Positions 50,301-61,700 of a stretch of 64,000 nucleotides of DNA are shown piece by piece. A program made the position numbers and the translations under genes. Positions within the stretch are counted from its first letter, which is position 1; every line of letters begins with the position of its first letter. A model generated the notes under the pieces. That model saw nothing but the letters and a program-made list of their open reading frames with translations. It made no database searches and had not been told where the DNA came from. This DNA comes from Calvatia gigantea (lineage: Eukaryota; Basidiomycota; Agaricomycetes; Agaricales; Lycoperdaceae), in contig JACAAK010000011.1 of NCBI GenBank assembly GCA_025093985.1, positions 1,488,001-1,552,000 of the forward strand. The letters are read 5' to 3'.

Positions 50301-50579
50301 GCATTTTGGTTAGTGATGCTCGGGTGGGTGAGGAGGGTATTTAGGGGGTGGGTATTCACGAAAATTCAACGTTCAACGTTCAACGTTCAGCGTTTCAGCA
50401 ATAAATGGAATAGGATGACGGAGGTGATACTTAAATATTTAAATGATGAAATTAATGAAGCAGAGAACGAGATGAAGCTTTGTCACGTGTCACACTTGTA
50501 CTGAACTTTGTCACCTGCACCGTTAAGAGGTCTACCGTTTTCTTGCCCAACTTGGCCCCAGCCCTCGAGTCAATTTAAA
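47393..50579. other. no recognised gene; possible small or broken frames
   Basis: A minus-strand frame at 48299-48505 (68 codons; SGGAAMDLQASAIGGGVLF and GMASHMLLGDFGIIMV) looks protein-like, hydrophobic and alanine/glycine-rich, and may be an exon or remnant, but I could not extend it into a gene or name it. Other frames (47861-48070, 49621-49905) have no features. A threefold CGTTCAACGTTCAACGTTCA run lies near 50370. Confidence 0.25.
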
Positions 50580-52194
50580 ATGCTCCTTCGTTCGGTTTTA
50601 ACTCAACTTTATCAACTAATTCTTGCTTTTCTGTTCCGGTTTCTATATCTTCCGCGACTGCGAGGTGTTGGTCCCGCAAAAGGCATCTCTGACCTGCCAG
50701 GACAATTATTATGTGAGGTATTCCTACACCTCGATGGGGACAGTATCCTCGCCATGAAACAAGTACGCTTCATTTTCAACTTTAACGGTTCGTCTAATGA
50801 CTCAAAGACTTGTAAAGCATTCTACCAGACGACGAAATCACGCCAGCTGTGGTACAAGCTCGTGAAAGGACTGCAGGTCGAGCTTGTTCGAAGGCCAGAG
50901 GAACCTCCAGAAGAATATTCCACTGGAGAGCTTGAAAAATGGGCCTTGCGCCGGCTCCGAGCGCAAGAATAGTGTAATTCGTTAACACTCCCCTTCACGC
51001 ATCGCTTCCATTGAATAATTTCGGGTCTGGCGCTTTCGCTTATTGCTGTATTCTGCCTGGCGGAAGGTGGCTGGTCGTACTCACACTGTCTGGGACAGTC
51101 TACTCGATTGACCTTGACGCTCCGCAACTCAGAGCACGCCCTCTATTTGAGCCGGGTACATGCACCAAGGAAGGCCAGCCGGACGAGTTGTCCGAAGGTT
51201 GCTATTGGGTAGATAATGACAAACCTCGATTTTCCTTCCGAATGGGCCTTTGCGGGTCAATGCTGACGTCTGGATCGGGCCGTGAGTTGCTCTCAGTTAT
51301 GAAGGAGAGCGCTGATTTAGACAACCATAGGTTTTACGTTCACGCGTATTGTGCTCTTCCGGGTTGAACTCAAAGGACATGGATCCAACGCTACCCTGGT
51401 TGCTGAGCTACTCGCGTCTGTGAGAAGCCGTGGCGTAGGGACAAGGCCCCAGGTATGCTTAAATGCGGAATATTTTGTTGAGTTCCTCTGCTGCGCCAAC
51501 AGGAATGATGACGGAACTACGTATCATTTACGGTCATATCGTTATCGTGCAGATGGAACACATCAAGAGGATGCTAGGCCTTTGTACTGCCTATCGAGGG
51601 TTTCACTCACGTGAGTGGTATGCTAGCCGGAGGCGGACAATCAATTCACCCAATCACATTGATCAAGTTCATGGACTTCATCCCCAATAACCGAATCGTT
51701 GCTTTCAATGATTGTGGTCTTCAGATCTTCGCCATTTCCCCATCTGGAAATGATCTTCGACACGCCATCTCCTTGTTTTACACCATTCCAACACCTCCGT
51801 CGCTGTCTTTTTCGCGCCTGTATCAGACCCCGCAATCGACGTTCAGGATGGTGGTATTCGGTAACGACGAGGTGAGAGGCGTCGAGATACCGGACCGGGA
51901 CCCCTCTGCTACGATCATCACGAAACTGGGGCATCAAGAGTATCACTGGAAAACGGGTGCCAGAGCTGCCGTTGGGCCTTCGATGGGTATAGTTACCCAC
52001 AAAAACGGTCGATGGATCTTCTATCTTACTCGTGGGGAAATGAAAAAGGGGTCAGGTTTGGTCGCAGGACCCATCCTACTGGGTTTGAATTTTTGAAATC
52101 TGTATTGCTATCAGAAGATCTCGCCAGGATTATCATAAATCACCGGGAGGGTACCATGCTTTTTGAGCTGGATAGCGAGAGAGCGTTATCGTAA
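50580..52194 (+). CDS. F-box protein, apparently frameshifted
   Basis: ATG 50580 (MLLRSVLTQLYQLILAFLF) opens a hydrophobic N-terminal segment, then an F-box (ISDLPGQLLCEVFLHLDGDS, continued after an intron by TCKAFYQTTKSRQLWYKL). F-box proteins bring targets to SCF ubiquitin ligases via Skp1. Downstream exons follow the usual mushroom pattern: LPGGRWLVVLTLSGTVYSID, VLFRVELKGHG, FMDFIPNNRIVAFND and a C-terminal HPTGFEFLKSVLLSEDLARI ... TMLFELDSERALS. The frame is broken by a TAG near 50970, a shift near 51010 and another near 52030-52050, none explained by a good intron. It is a pseudogene or has assembly indels. Confidence 0.65.
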
Positions 52195-53068
52195 GCTTTC
52201 CCCTAATCCGTTTACGAATATGCCATGATAATCACTTTTGAGAGCTCGTGATGTGATGTGAAAACAAAGCACAGGTTTCTTTGAATTAAACTAAGGCCCT
52301 TCCCACCGGCATGAAGGTGATGGGTCTCATCCCATAAAGTCACACCGGTAAACTAAGGACAGTGGAACTGAGGGTGGCTAGTATGGAGCGTTGGTAGGAT
52401 AGGATACGTTACTCGGATGCGTATGAAGGACCTGAATTCACCCTCGGATTCGACCTGCACACAACATACCGCCCGTCTCTCCCAGTCGTCCGGCCATCTT
52501 GCCAAAGATCTGAATTTTGCCCTTTCTTGCGCCCTAAGGAGTATTTCTCATGCAGCACTTCCATAGGTTCTGCGTGCGACAGCCTCGTTGTGTTGTCAAT
52601 TTCCTACCTCACTGTCCTGTTTCTGAAAACTTTTCCTGCATGGCCTATGTTTCACTTACAACGACAAACTACGTTGTCCTCAAAAATTTGTAAGGAATTA
52701 CGCGCAAGAGACTCCATTTCGAGATAGCGTGACAAGCTCAGGCTACACCCAACGCATCATCCACAAGTCAGGGTCGATCATACTGTCTCCCCTTCGGCAC
52801 ATAGCATTCACTTTCCCATTTTAGGGTCTGGATCGGGATCCGCTATCCCGCAATTCCCGCATATCACCAACCAGTTCGCCACCCCTGTAACGAAAGGAGG
52901 TGGTATTGCGCCAGTGATGTCTTGCAACCGGCCTCAAAAAGTGTCGAACAGTGGGAAGCAAGTCTGGGATTAATATTTGCAAACCGTTACCCGTCACACG
53001 TCACCACTCATGCGGTCGTTTGGGCGTTTGAACTTGTGGACTCCACTCTACGGGACGAGGGAGGTCGG
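52195..53068. other. no gene seen
   Basis: No conserved frame or repeat recognised. Confidence 0.3.
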
Positions 53069-53145
53069 GGTCAGTGGTGGGCGGTTACTAACCAAGTGTA
53101 ACCGGTACGGTTACCGGTTGCGGTTATAGTTCGCAACTAGTTATC
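53069..53145. mobile_element. possible hAT-type transposon end
   Basis: CAGTGGTGGGCGGTTA followed by dense GGTTACCGGTT-like motifs resembles the terminal and subterminal repeats of hAT elements. I found no matching inverted terminus (TAACCGCCCACCACTG) or transposase in the window, so this is tentative. Confidence 0.3.
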
Positions 53146-53982
53146 CTTTTGATGTACTACAGTCATTAACCGGGCAGTGAGGCAGTAAATTAGTGATCCC
53201 CTTCGGAATAATTTATTGAGGGGAATCATCCCAAAATGATTTGATATTCTATTTAAGTGCCATGTAAACTATGTGTTGCACAAATTTGGTAGTGAAATAT
53301 CAAGAGGAAGAGGTAAGATCGACTAACCACTTGCAGAATTTCTTATCACACCACAAACCACTCAGTGAGACGCGTCACGTCACGCATCCCAAAGAGCCCA
53401 TCACGGTCAACTGATGTTGATCATCCTTGACATCCTACTCTTCGCCGTCCACTTCCAGCTCGTTTTCGACTATTTTGGACTGGTTAATTTGCCGCTTGAG
53501 TACTCCTTACTTAGGCTTTGGTCCCTGTGGCCTGCGTTTTCTGGTAAACAAACTACTACAGGTGTTCCAAATTTGGAACGCTGTGATGTGACAGGACAGA
53601 TCAATCACTCTCGAGGAGCAGGAAGTTTCGACACTCTCTTCATGGTTTGGGTGCATTTCTGTGCACAAATACATGGGGAACTAAATAAAACAATGTTTTA
53701 AAATAATTGTGTGCAAGATTTTTCGGGATAAAAACATCCAATACCACTGGACAACGCCATATCTGGTAGTCTCTTGCAAGATCTCGAACATTGCAAAGGA
53801 AACAATGTAAATAATGTCCTTATAATGAGTTGAACATAAACTAGAGACACCTGAGATTGTATTTACAAAAAGTCCGGGGAGGAAAGACGGAAACGCAACC
53901 CAGGAAAGCCCATAGAAGTCGGGTGTCTCACTGAGTGGTCATGCCTCACTGACCGGTTAATGACTGTATCATTGTTCAACCA
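53146..53982. other. no gene seen
   Basis: Frame 53414-53701 (95 codons) has no recognisable domain; nothing else supported. Confidence 0.25.
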
Positions 53983-53984
53983 AT

Positions 53985-54042
53985 GGCCACCCTATCGGCT
54001 GTTGGCCACCCTATCAGCTGTTGGCCACCCCAATGGCCACCT
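53985..54042. repeat. short tandem repeat, GGCCACC-type
   Basis: About two and a half copies of a 21-22 bp unit (GGCCACCCTATCRGCTGTT), then a shorter GGCCACC copy. Confidence 0.6.
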
Positions 54043-54381
54043 CTCCCTGCGGCATGTAGTTGCCCCAAAATTTATACTTATATAAGACTGATGTTAGGGA
54101 ATATGTGTGTGCAAAAATTTCAGGAAAAACTGCCTATGTGCAATCAGGAAAAAAATAACAATTCTGGATAGGGGCTTCCAAGGTCATAATTTTGACATTA
54201 AAATTCCAGATTTCTCCAGATCCCGTGAAGATATCAGCATGAGTGTCACATTGAAAGTAAGACCCTAGGAGGGTGTTGTGGATAGTGAATCCAGTCATCC
54301 CCCACCTACGAACGCACAGGCTCACAAGGCATTACGTGCCTTACGTCAGTGTATGGGTGGGCAACCACTGGGAACCAGTAC

Positions 54382-54453
54382 GACCTGATAGCTCAATGGT
54401 AGAGCATCTGGTATATGTCCGGAAGGTCTGGGGTTTGATCCCCCATCTGGTCA
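54382..54453 (+). tRNA. tRNA-like sequence, anticodon position UAU (Ile-type), possibly a pseudogene or SINE head
   Basis: 72 nt fold as a cloverleaf: acceptor GACCTGA/TCTGGTC (one T-T mismatch), D arm GCTC-AATGGTA-GAGC, anticodon stem TCTGG/CCGGA with a 7-nt loop TATATGT, and T stem TGGGG/CCCCA. Pol III A box (TAGCTCAATGG) and B box (GGTTTGATCCC) are present. Position 33 is A instead of T and the T loop reads TTTGATC instead of TTCRANY, unusual for a working tRNA. No intron or encoded CCA. Confidence 0.5.
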
Positions 54454-56363
54454 ATTAAAATTTTCTATGATTACATTACTACAGGATACCTCGTCACAAC
54501 AGAGGGGAAATGTCCTTGCTCAATCTTGGCTTCATATCTTCACAAGAACACAGGGAATTTAAGAAATACTTGCAATAGGCGTGACAAGGATACCTGATTT
54601 GGAACTTGGGATCTGTGTGTGAACACTTTCTAAGGTGTCAGCCATGACAGAATTGTGACGGAGGGTGGCCAACTGGTGGAAACTTAGACTTGTTCTCATC
54701 GGAGCTGCTCTGGCATGGTCGTCCCTCAAGATAAAATTCTAAAAGAAATATACACGTTTACTCGAGACAAATTGGCATGTATGTGCAAAGTTTCAACAGG
54801 AAATACTGGGTGTGGAAGGAATGAGAGCGTAAATGGCCGAAAGGGTGGCCATAGGTTGAACAATGATAGTAACCGAAACCTTTCCCACGACGCATTGTGA
54901 TGTGAGTTGCGTGGGAATGTTACCTCGGATGTTGCTCACATGGCATCAACACCTGCTTATCTGTTCGAAATCAGTAGAGTCAACACCCCGTAAATCAACC
55001 CCAGAACACTGAGGGGCATAATAAATATATTGCAACCTTGTGTCAAAGAAGTTGAGGACTGTAGTACAGATTATGAGTCAGAATGATATAAATTCCCCAC
55101 AAGGACACTCCAACTTGAAGACCAACCCATTCATCCCTTCAAAAGCTCCCCCTTTCCACATGCTGTTTTTGGATGAAAACCCCGCACTGCAAAACATCCA
55201 ATGAGTTCAGGAGGTTGTGACTTTGAAGATAAGCTTGAATTGTATGAACTTGCCAACCTGGATGCTGGTGTCAGGGTTGATGCCCAGTGAAACCTGCATC
55301 GAGCCAGGTTGGGCCTCTTGGGACCTGGCTGAACTTCTGACGCTATCACTGGACGCAGTTGCTCTCCCTGGCCCAACCACTTTCCTCCATTGCATCTGGT
55401 CGCACCTTCACTATTTCTTTTCTTTTATTCACCAAACTTTCCTGTGGTCTTGCTGTATTCCTAGGTATAACATGGATAAGATTTTCTCCCATGTTTCCAA
55501 ACCCATTACTGTGCTCCACTGTGCTCACTGCATCTTACTGCCTCCACCAAAAGCACCCAAGTTTCCTTCTGGCTACAACTTACACAATGTCCCATGCCTC
55601 CCATTTCGAAATTCAAGTCAGGTTACAACAAAGTAGACAAAACATGGCACTGTGCATATATGAAGGTACATAAGGATATGCTCTCAATTGTTCCAAAGTG
55701 GGTATAGTATCACTATAATCCCACATGCTGTCGTGTGGTCAGCCATCCTAACTTCCTGATGCTACCCCCCCCTCACCTCTTCTTCAGCTAGTGAAGAGCT
55801 CGCTTCACACATGTCATGTATGTGGACTGACCAAGAGGCATAAATGTATGTGCACACCTTCTTTTGAATGTATATTTAATGACTGACCTGAGCTTCTTGC
55901 GGCTCTGGAGGATGTGCCAATCATGTCCCCCGTTTCACAGCACACAGGCTACACTACACATACTGTGATTGTTGAAATTGTGTGTCCATGTTCTTCATTG
56001 CCATGTGTGGTTGATAGCCGGACTCAGGGGAGGTTGAGCTACAAGAAGGTTGACAGTGACCATAAGCCTTACAGTAAGTCTTGCAGGCAGTCTAGCAACA
56101 TTGCATTGTGTGTTTGCTTCCTATCACTAACTGCAGGTTTGGGCCATCTGGGAGGTCTTGGTGGTGGTTGTGGATGCATAAAAGTATGTAAATAACACGT
56201 TTTGATGTGCATATAGTGACTTACCTGAGCCGACAGAAGTCAGGAAGCCCAACTCTTGTCTTTGTCACAACTATTTCTCCTGCCTTTGCACCTCAATCAC
56301 CCAAAGCTTCTTCACCTATAACTTTGGTCATTGTCACCAATGCTATTCCTTGTAGAACTTTTT
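54454..56363. other. no gene seen
   Basis: Several unremarkable frames (for example 55217-55636, 55359-55673) overlap one another in different frames and lack domains. No supported gene. Confidence 0.25.
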
Positions 56364-56530
56364 GTTGTGAACTTTCACTGATCATATTGGCTCTGTACTT
56401 GTCTGCATTCCCAATTGTCCCTTGTATCTGTTTCAGTTATTCACATCCCAGCGATCTCCGAGTAGTGACTCATAGAACTACTATGCCATTGTCATTGGAC
56501 GTTTCAGGTAGTTAACTCCATCCATTCAAC
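56364..56530 (+). repeat. diverged LTR remnant related to family B
   Basis: Begins TGTTGTGAACTTTCACTGAT and tracks the family B LTR (57158 onward) through CTGTTTCAGTT, CAGCGATCTCCGA, CATTGGACGTTTCA and GTAGTTAACTCCATCCATTC, with many substitutions. No partner LTR found. Confidence 0.5.
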
Positions 56531-57152
56531 TGTTGAATCTTGCCCCATACCACTACGTTGGTTCAGTCTATTTATAGCTGAAACGGGGTTCGAGTATTTC
56601 ACCTTCAGAGGGTCGATAATAACGGACCATCACGGACTACATACGCAGTAGTTGTACTGCCCTTCTGGTAGTCGGTTATACCCTCCACATGGAACCTTCT
56701 AGTACATGCGTCGTACATAGTATGCTCCAATTATGCTACTGGTAGTTAGACCTCACCCGTATAAGGGTTTAGAGTGCACAGACCAGGGATATTAGTATAT
56801 ATACCCTATGTAGCATTGTAGTATGTAGGCCCTTTCAGGTATGCCTTTTGGCATAAGACACTATGTCTTCTCTCCTCTACGCTAGCTTCTTTAAGCATCA
56901 CTTCCCTTCTCCTCAAGACTCTCTGAGTATGCTGGTATAAGCAGGACTCTGTCCGCTACCATGCGCCTCTCCTACTGGACTGTCTCCTGGATGAATACGA
57001 CTACCCTCCACTACTGACGCCTACATGCTTAGGTAGTGTGAACTTATATTGGGATGTCTACTCGTTCTCTCAACAGGTTATGGGCCCTGACCGCTGCTCA
57101 CTCGGACTGTGTTAGCAACGCTGGTAGAGTTTGAGAAGGCTACGGTCACTTT
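56531..57152. other. no gene seen; possibly more old LTR-like sequence
   Basis: Short CT-rich sequence without a frame. It may be the rest of the older LTR element into which the complete family B copy inserted. Confidence 0.25.
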
Positions 57153-57157
57153 CAACC

Positions 57158-57466
57158 TGTTATGAGTTTTCACCGATCATAACGCGTTCCGTGCCATTCT
57201 ACATTCCTAACTATCTGTGTACCTGTTTCAGTTGTTTTTAGTCCAGCGTTCTCCGAAGATATGACTCGTACCAACTACCATGCCTTGACTGGACGTTTCA
57301 TGTAGTTACTCCATCTGTTCAACCGGATAGCTTTAGACATATCTAAGCATACATACACCCTCCTGTATTCGGTACACTTAACCACCTTCTGTTCTCCTTC
57401 CCTTACTCACCCTCAAGACTTAGCCAGAGCTGCAACCTGAGGTCTAAACTGACTAAGGTCGTAACA
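57158..57466 (+). repeat. 5' LTR of the complete family B element
   Basis: 309 bp, TGTTATGAG to GTCGTAACA. Differs from the 3' LTR at 13 positions, all transitions, with no indels. Confidence 0.95.
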
Positions 57467-57468
57467 TT

Positions 57469-57480
57469 TGGTTAAGCGTC
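57469..57480 (+). promoter_or_regulatory. primer-binding site candidate
   Basis: TGGTTAAGCGTC, starting 2 nt after the 5' LTR. The same sequence (one base different) stands 2 nt inside the LTR at 23707. The position and the TGG start fit a tRNA primer site; which tRNA was not determined. Confidence 0.55.
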
Positions 57481-57547
57481 ACCACCTCACCTTGCAAGAA
57501 ACAGAGTTGGAAAAGACTCGAACCACGACGAACCCAGGAGCCATTAT

Positions 57548-58744
57548 ATGAGCTCGAACCCCGACAAATACAGAGAACCCCAGCTCGAAGTCACAGACGA
57601 CGAACTTGAAACAGGCAGCGAAACCAAGTCATCAGACGAAGAAGCAGAGAACCCTGAAGTACCTGCACCAGAAATGGTTGTAACAAACAACGAACCCAGA
57701 GACACCACACAAGGAGTAAACCCAATAGGAGTAGAAGCAGTTATATCAGAACTCTTCGACGAACTCGACATAGCAGAAGAACAGTTAGGACAACAGGAGA
57801 ACCAAGACACCGAAATGGAATCAGAATCGGGAAATTCAGAAATGATGGACAATACTGCACCCACCACAACACCCAGCACAAAGGGACTCGTACCCGACCC
57901 AGGGTTCTTCAATGGAACCCGAACTAAATTCAACGACTGGTGGAGAGCCATGACACTCTTCATGAAATTCAACAAAGTCGCCACGGCAGATGACAAAGCC
58001 ATAGCAGTCTTAGCCAGACTAAGGGGAGGGACAGCAGGAGCATATGCAGCAATGAAAGCACCACAAATTTTGGAAGGAGAAGACTCTGTGGATTGGAAAA
58101 TATTTGCTGAAGAATTCAAACGAACCTTTTCAGATGATGCCATGAACGCAAAGGCGGAATGGCAGATCGAAAAATTCAAACAAGGAAATAGGAACATGGC
58201 CGATTACCTCATCGAATTTGAAGTACTTAAAAACAAGGCGAAAACTGATAACCGACATGCCATGTTCTTACTATGAAAAAACACCTGACAAGATATTATC
58301 CACACCATCACAGGCTACCCTCCCGCAGCTCGACCTGACACGTACCCAGAATGGAAAGAGGCCATATTAGCAGTTGGACAGAGATATGAGGCATCTGAAT
58401 ACCGAGGAGATAAGAAGACTAACTTGGGAACTACTTATGGAGGAATGGGAGAACCCATAGAAATAGGGAGCAGGCGACATGTGTTCAATGCAAAAGGAGA
58501 ACCCATAGAAATAAGGAGCAGGCGACATGTGTTCAATGCAAAAGGAGAACCCAAGTGCTACAACTGCGGAATATTTGGACACATGTCCAAAGACTGCAAA
58601 AAGCCCAAAGGATTAACATGCTACAACTGTGGCAAAATCGGACACATAGCCAAAGCATGCACCGCACCAAAGAAGGTACAGATCCGAGCAATAGATGAAG
58701 CCAAGCCAGAAGAACACCAGGATTTTTCCGGAGACTCCGAGTAG
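57548..58744 (+). pseudogene. family B gag, two nonsense codons
   Basis: ATG 57548 (MSSNPDKYRE) to TAG 58742-58744, 398 codons. Residues 1-100 are acidic and likely disordered. Residues about 115-245 form the retrotransposon gag domain (FNDWWRAMTLFMKFNKV, RTFSDDAMNAKAEWQIEKFK). Two CCHC knuckles lie at 58556-58597 (CYNCGIFGHMSKDC) and 58619-58660 (CYNCGKIGHIAKAC). TGA codons at 58274 and 58286 interrupt it; the sister copy at 8748 has Arg and Gln there. A 48-bp tandem duplication (GEPIEIGSRRHVFNAK twice) sits just before the knuckles and is absent from the sister copy. Confidence 0.88.
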
Positions 58745-61700
58745 GCGCTGCCTCGAGAGTCAAGAAACTTGTATCTAGGATATCAGAAGAATATTACACG
58801 ATTCCTCAGAAACGAAAGCGCGAACTAAACCTAAAAGGAAAAATCCAGACCCCGACAAAAAGGATAACAGTAAACACTATAGTCGACTCGGGATGCACCA
58901 CCAGCAGCATCAGCAAAAGACTGGTAGACGAAGAAAGAATCCCCACAGAAAAATTAGGACAAGAAATCACGGTACTTAACGCGGACGGCACGACAAACCA
59001 AGGGGGAAAGGTCACAGAAAAAGCAACTATACAGGTGGAAATCGAAGGACACAAAGAGACAATCGAAGCGTCAGTCGTACAACTCCAAGACAGAGCAGAA
59101 ATATTTCTAGGACACAACTGGCTCATCAAACACAACCCGGAAGTAAACTGGCGAACAGGAGAAATAAAGTTCAATCGATGCCCAAAAGACTGCAAAGTCC
59201 CACACCAAAACATTCAGGTAACAGACAAGATCCGGAGCATGGCCACCACCGAGGACATATGGGAAGAAGAAGAAGAACCCGACCCCACCGAACCATCAGA
59301 CCTACCAGACTACGTCCGGCCATTCACACATCTATTCAACAAAACTACATTCGACAAACTACCCAAACGAACAGAATGGGACCATGAGATAATCCTAACA
59401 GAAGACACACCCAAAGAAATCAATGCAGGAACTTACAACATGACGATCAAGGAACAGGACGAACTCAAGACATTTGTTAAAGAAAACCTCGAATCAGGAC
59501 GAATACGACCATCGAAATCGCCATACGCCGCGCCCACCTTTTTCATCCCGAAAAAGGATGGCTCAAAACGACTCATTCAAGATTACTGACGGTTGAATAA
59601 CGTAGTCATCAAGGATAAAACACCGCTGCCTCAAATTGGAGAAGTCATTGACAAATTAGGAAAAGCCAAATACTTCAACAAACTAGACATCATTTGGGGC
59701 TACAACAATGTCCATATCAAAGAAGGAGACGAGTGGAAAGCAGCCTTCCTAACCAACGAAGGGCTATTCGAACCTACAGTAATGTTCTTCGGTCTCAGCA
59801 ATTCACCAGGAATGTTCTCAAGAATGATGGCAAGTATCTTCCAAGACCTGTTACGCAATGGGGATATAGTAAACTACATGGACAACTTCGCAATTCCAGG
59901 AGACACCAAAGAACAATTACAAGAACGAACAATCCGATTCCTAGAAAGAGCAGCCGAACACAACCTATGCTTCAAATGATCCAAATGCATCTTCGACGCC
60001 GAAGAAATCCCAATGCTAGGAGTAACAGTAGGACACGGATGCATTGAAATGGAGGCCGAAAAGGTAAAATCGGTACGAGAATGGCCCCAACTGCACAACA
60101 AGAAAGGAATAGAAAGATTCCTCGGTTTCGCCAACTACTACCGCTGATTTATAAAAAACTTTAGCAAGATAGCAGCCCCATTGAACAAGCTAAAAGGATC
60201 AGAGGAGTGGGAATGGAGAGAAGAACAACAATCTGCATTTGATGAACTAAAACAACAAATCACAGAAGAACCCACCCTAACACTACCCCAGAGAAAAGGT
60301 CAATTCCGGGTAGAAGTCGACGCATCAAACTACGCACTAGGGGGAGTACTCTCACAAGAACAAAATTCGAAATGACACCCAATCGCATTCATGTCCCGCA
60401 CACTATCACCAGCAGAACGAAATTACGAAATCTACGACAAAGAACTACTGGCCATCATGCACGCACTAAAAGAATGGCGACACTACCTACTAGATACAGA
60501 AGAAAAATTCAAAATCTGGACCGACCATGAAAACCTGAAATACTACAGGGAACCCCAAAAACTAAACGGCCGACAAGCAAGATGGTACCTACAGTTACAA
60601 GACTACGATTTCACACTGCGTCACATACCAGGAAAAACAAATACAAAAGCGGACCTCCTTTCCAGAATCTACCAAGAACCAGAACAAGAAGAAGGGAAAC
60701 TAGTCACCATGATCCAAGACACTTGGTTGACAAACGAAAAGGACGACGAACCATCAGAAGGAACCATCCTACTCCGTGCCAAGCTATTTGTGGAACCCAC
60801 CTTCAAAGAACGAATCAAGGCGAACAAAAGAAGAGAAATGGCCATCACCAAAAAAATACGCAACCAAGACCCTAACATCACCGAACACGACAGAATAATC
60901 TACAAAAATACCAGCATGTATGTACCACCCGAACCGGCACTCAGAGAGGAAATACTACACCAATACCACGACACTCCCGATGCAGGGCACCCAGGACAAC
61001 ACCGAATGATCAAGTTGGTGACCAGAGATTACTGGTGGCCGGCAATCCGAATGGACGTTCAAAAGTACATCAGAGGTTGCCAGAGTTGCCAACGAAATAA
61101 GCTACGCAAGACACCTCTGAAGATGCCTCTACACCCGCTCCCCATCCCCAACGGTCCATGGGAAGAAGTGAGCATCGACCTCATTGGGCCACTGCCCGAA
61201 TCAGAGGGAAAGGACGCTATCCTAGTCATTGTCGACCGATTCTCAAAAATGATACGACTCATAGCAACAAGGACGGACGTTTCCTCAAAAGAACTAGCAC
61301 AGCACTACCGGGACGAAATATGGAAGCTACACGGAGTGCCGAGGAAAGTCCTTAGTGACCAAGGACCACAGTTTGCATCCGAATTCACCGGCGAACTATT
61401 CAAAGGACTAGGGATAGAATAAAACTTGTCAATGGCCTACCACCCACAAACCGACGGACAAACAGAAAGGATCAACAGAGAGGTTGAAACATACTTGAGG
61501 ATATACTGCAACTATGACCAAAATGACTGGACAAAATGGCTACCCATGGCCGAATTCCAATACAACGACAAGAAACACAGTAGCACACAGGCGACACCAT
61601 TCTACCTAAACTATGGCAGATACCCCTGGAAAGGAAAGGAAAACGGAACGATGAACAACCCTAGCAGTACGGAGTTCCTAAAACAGCTCCAAAACGCAAG

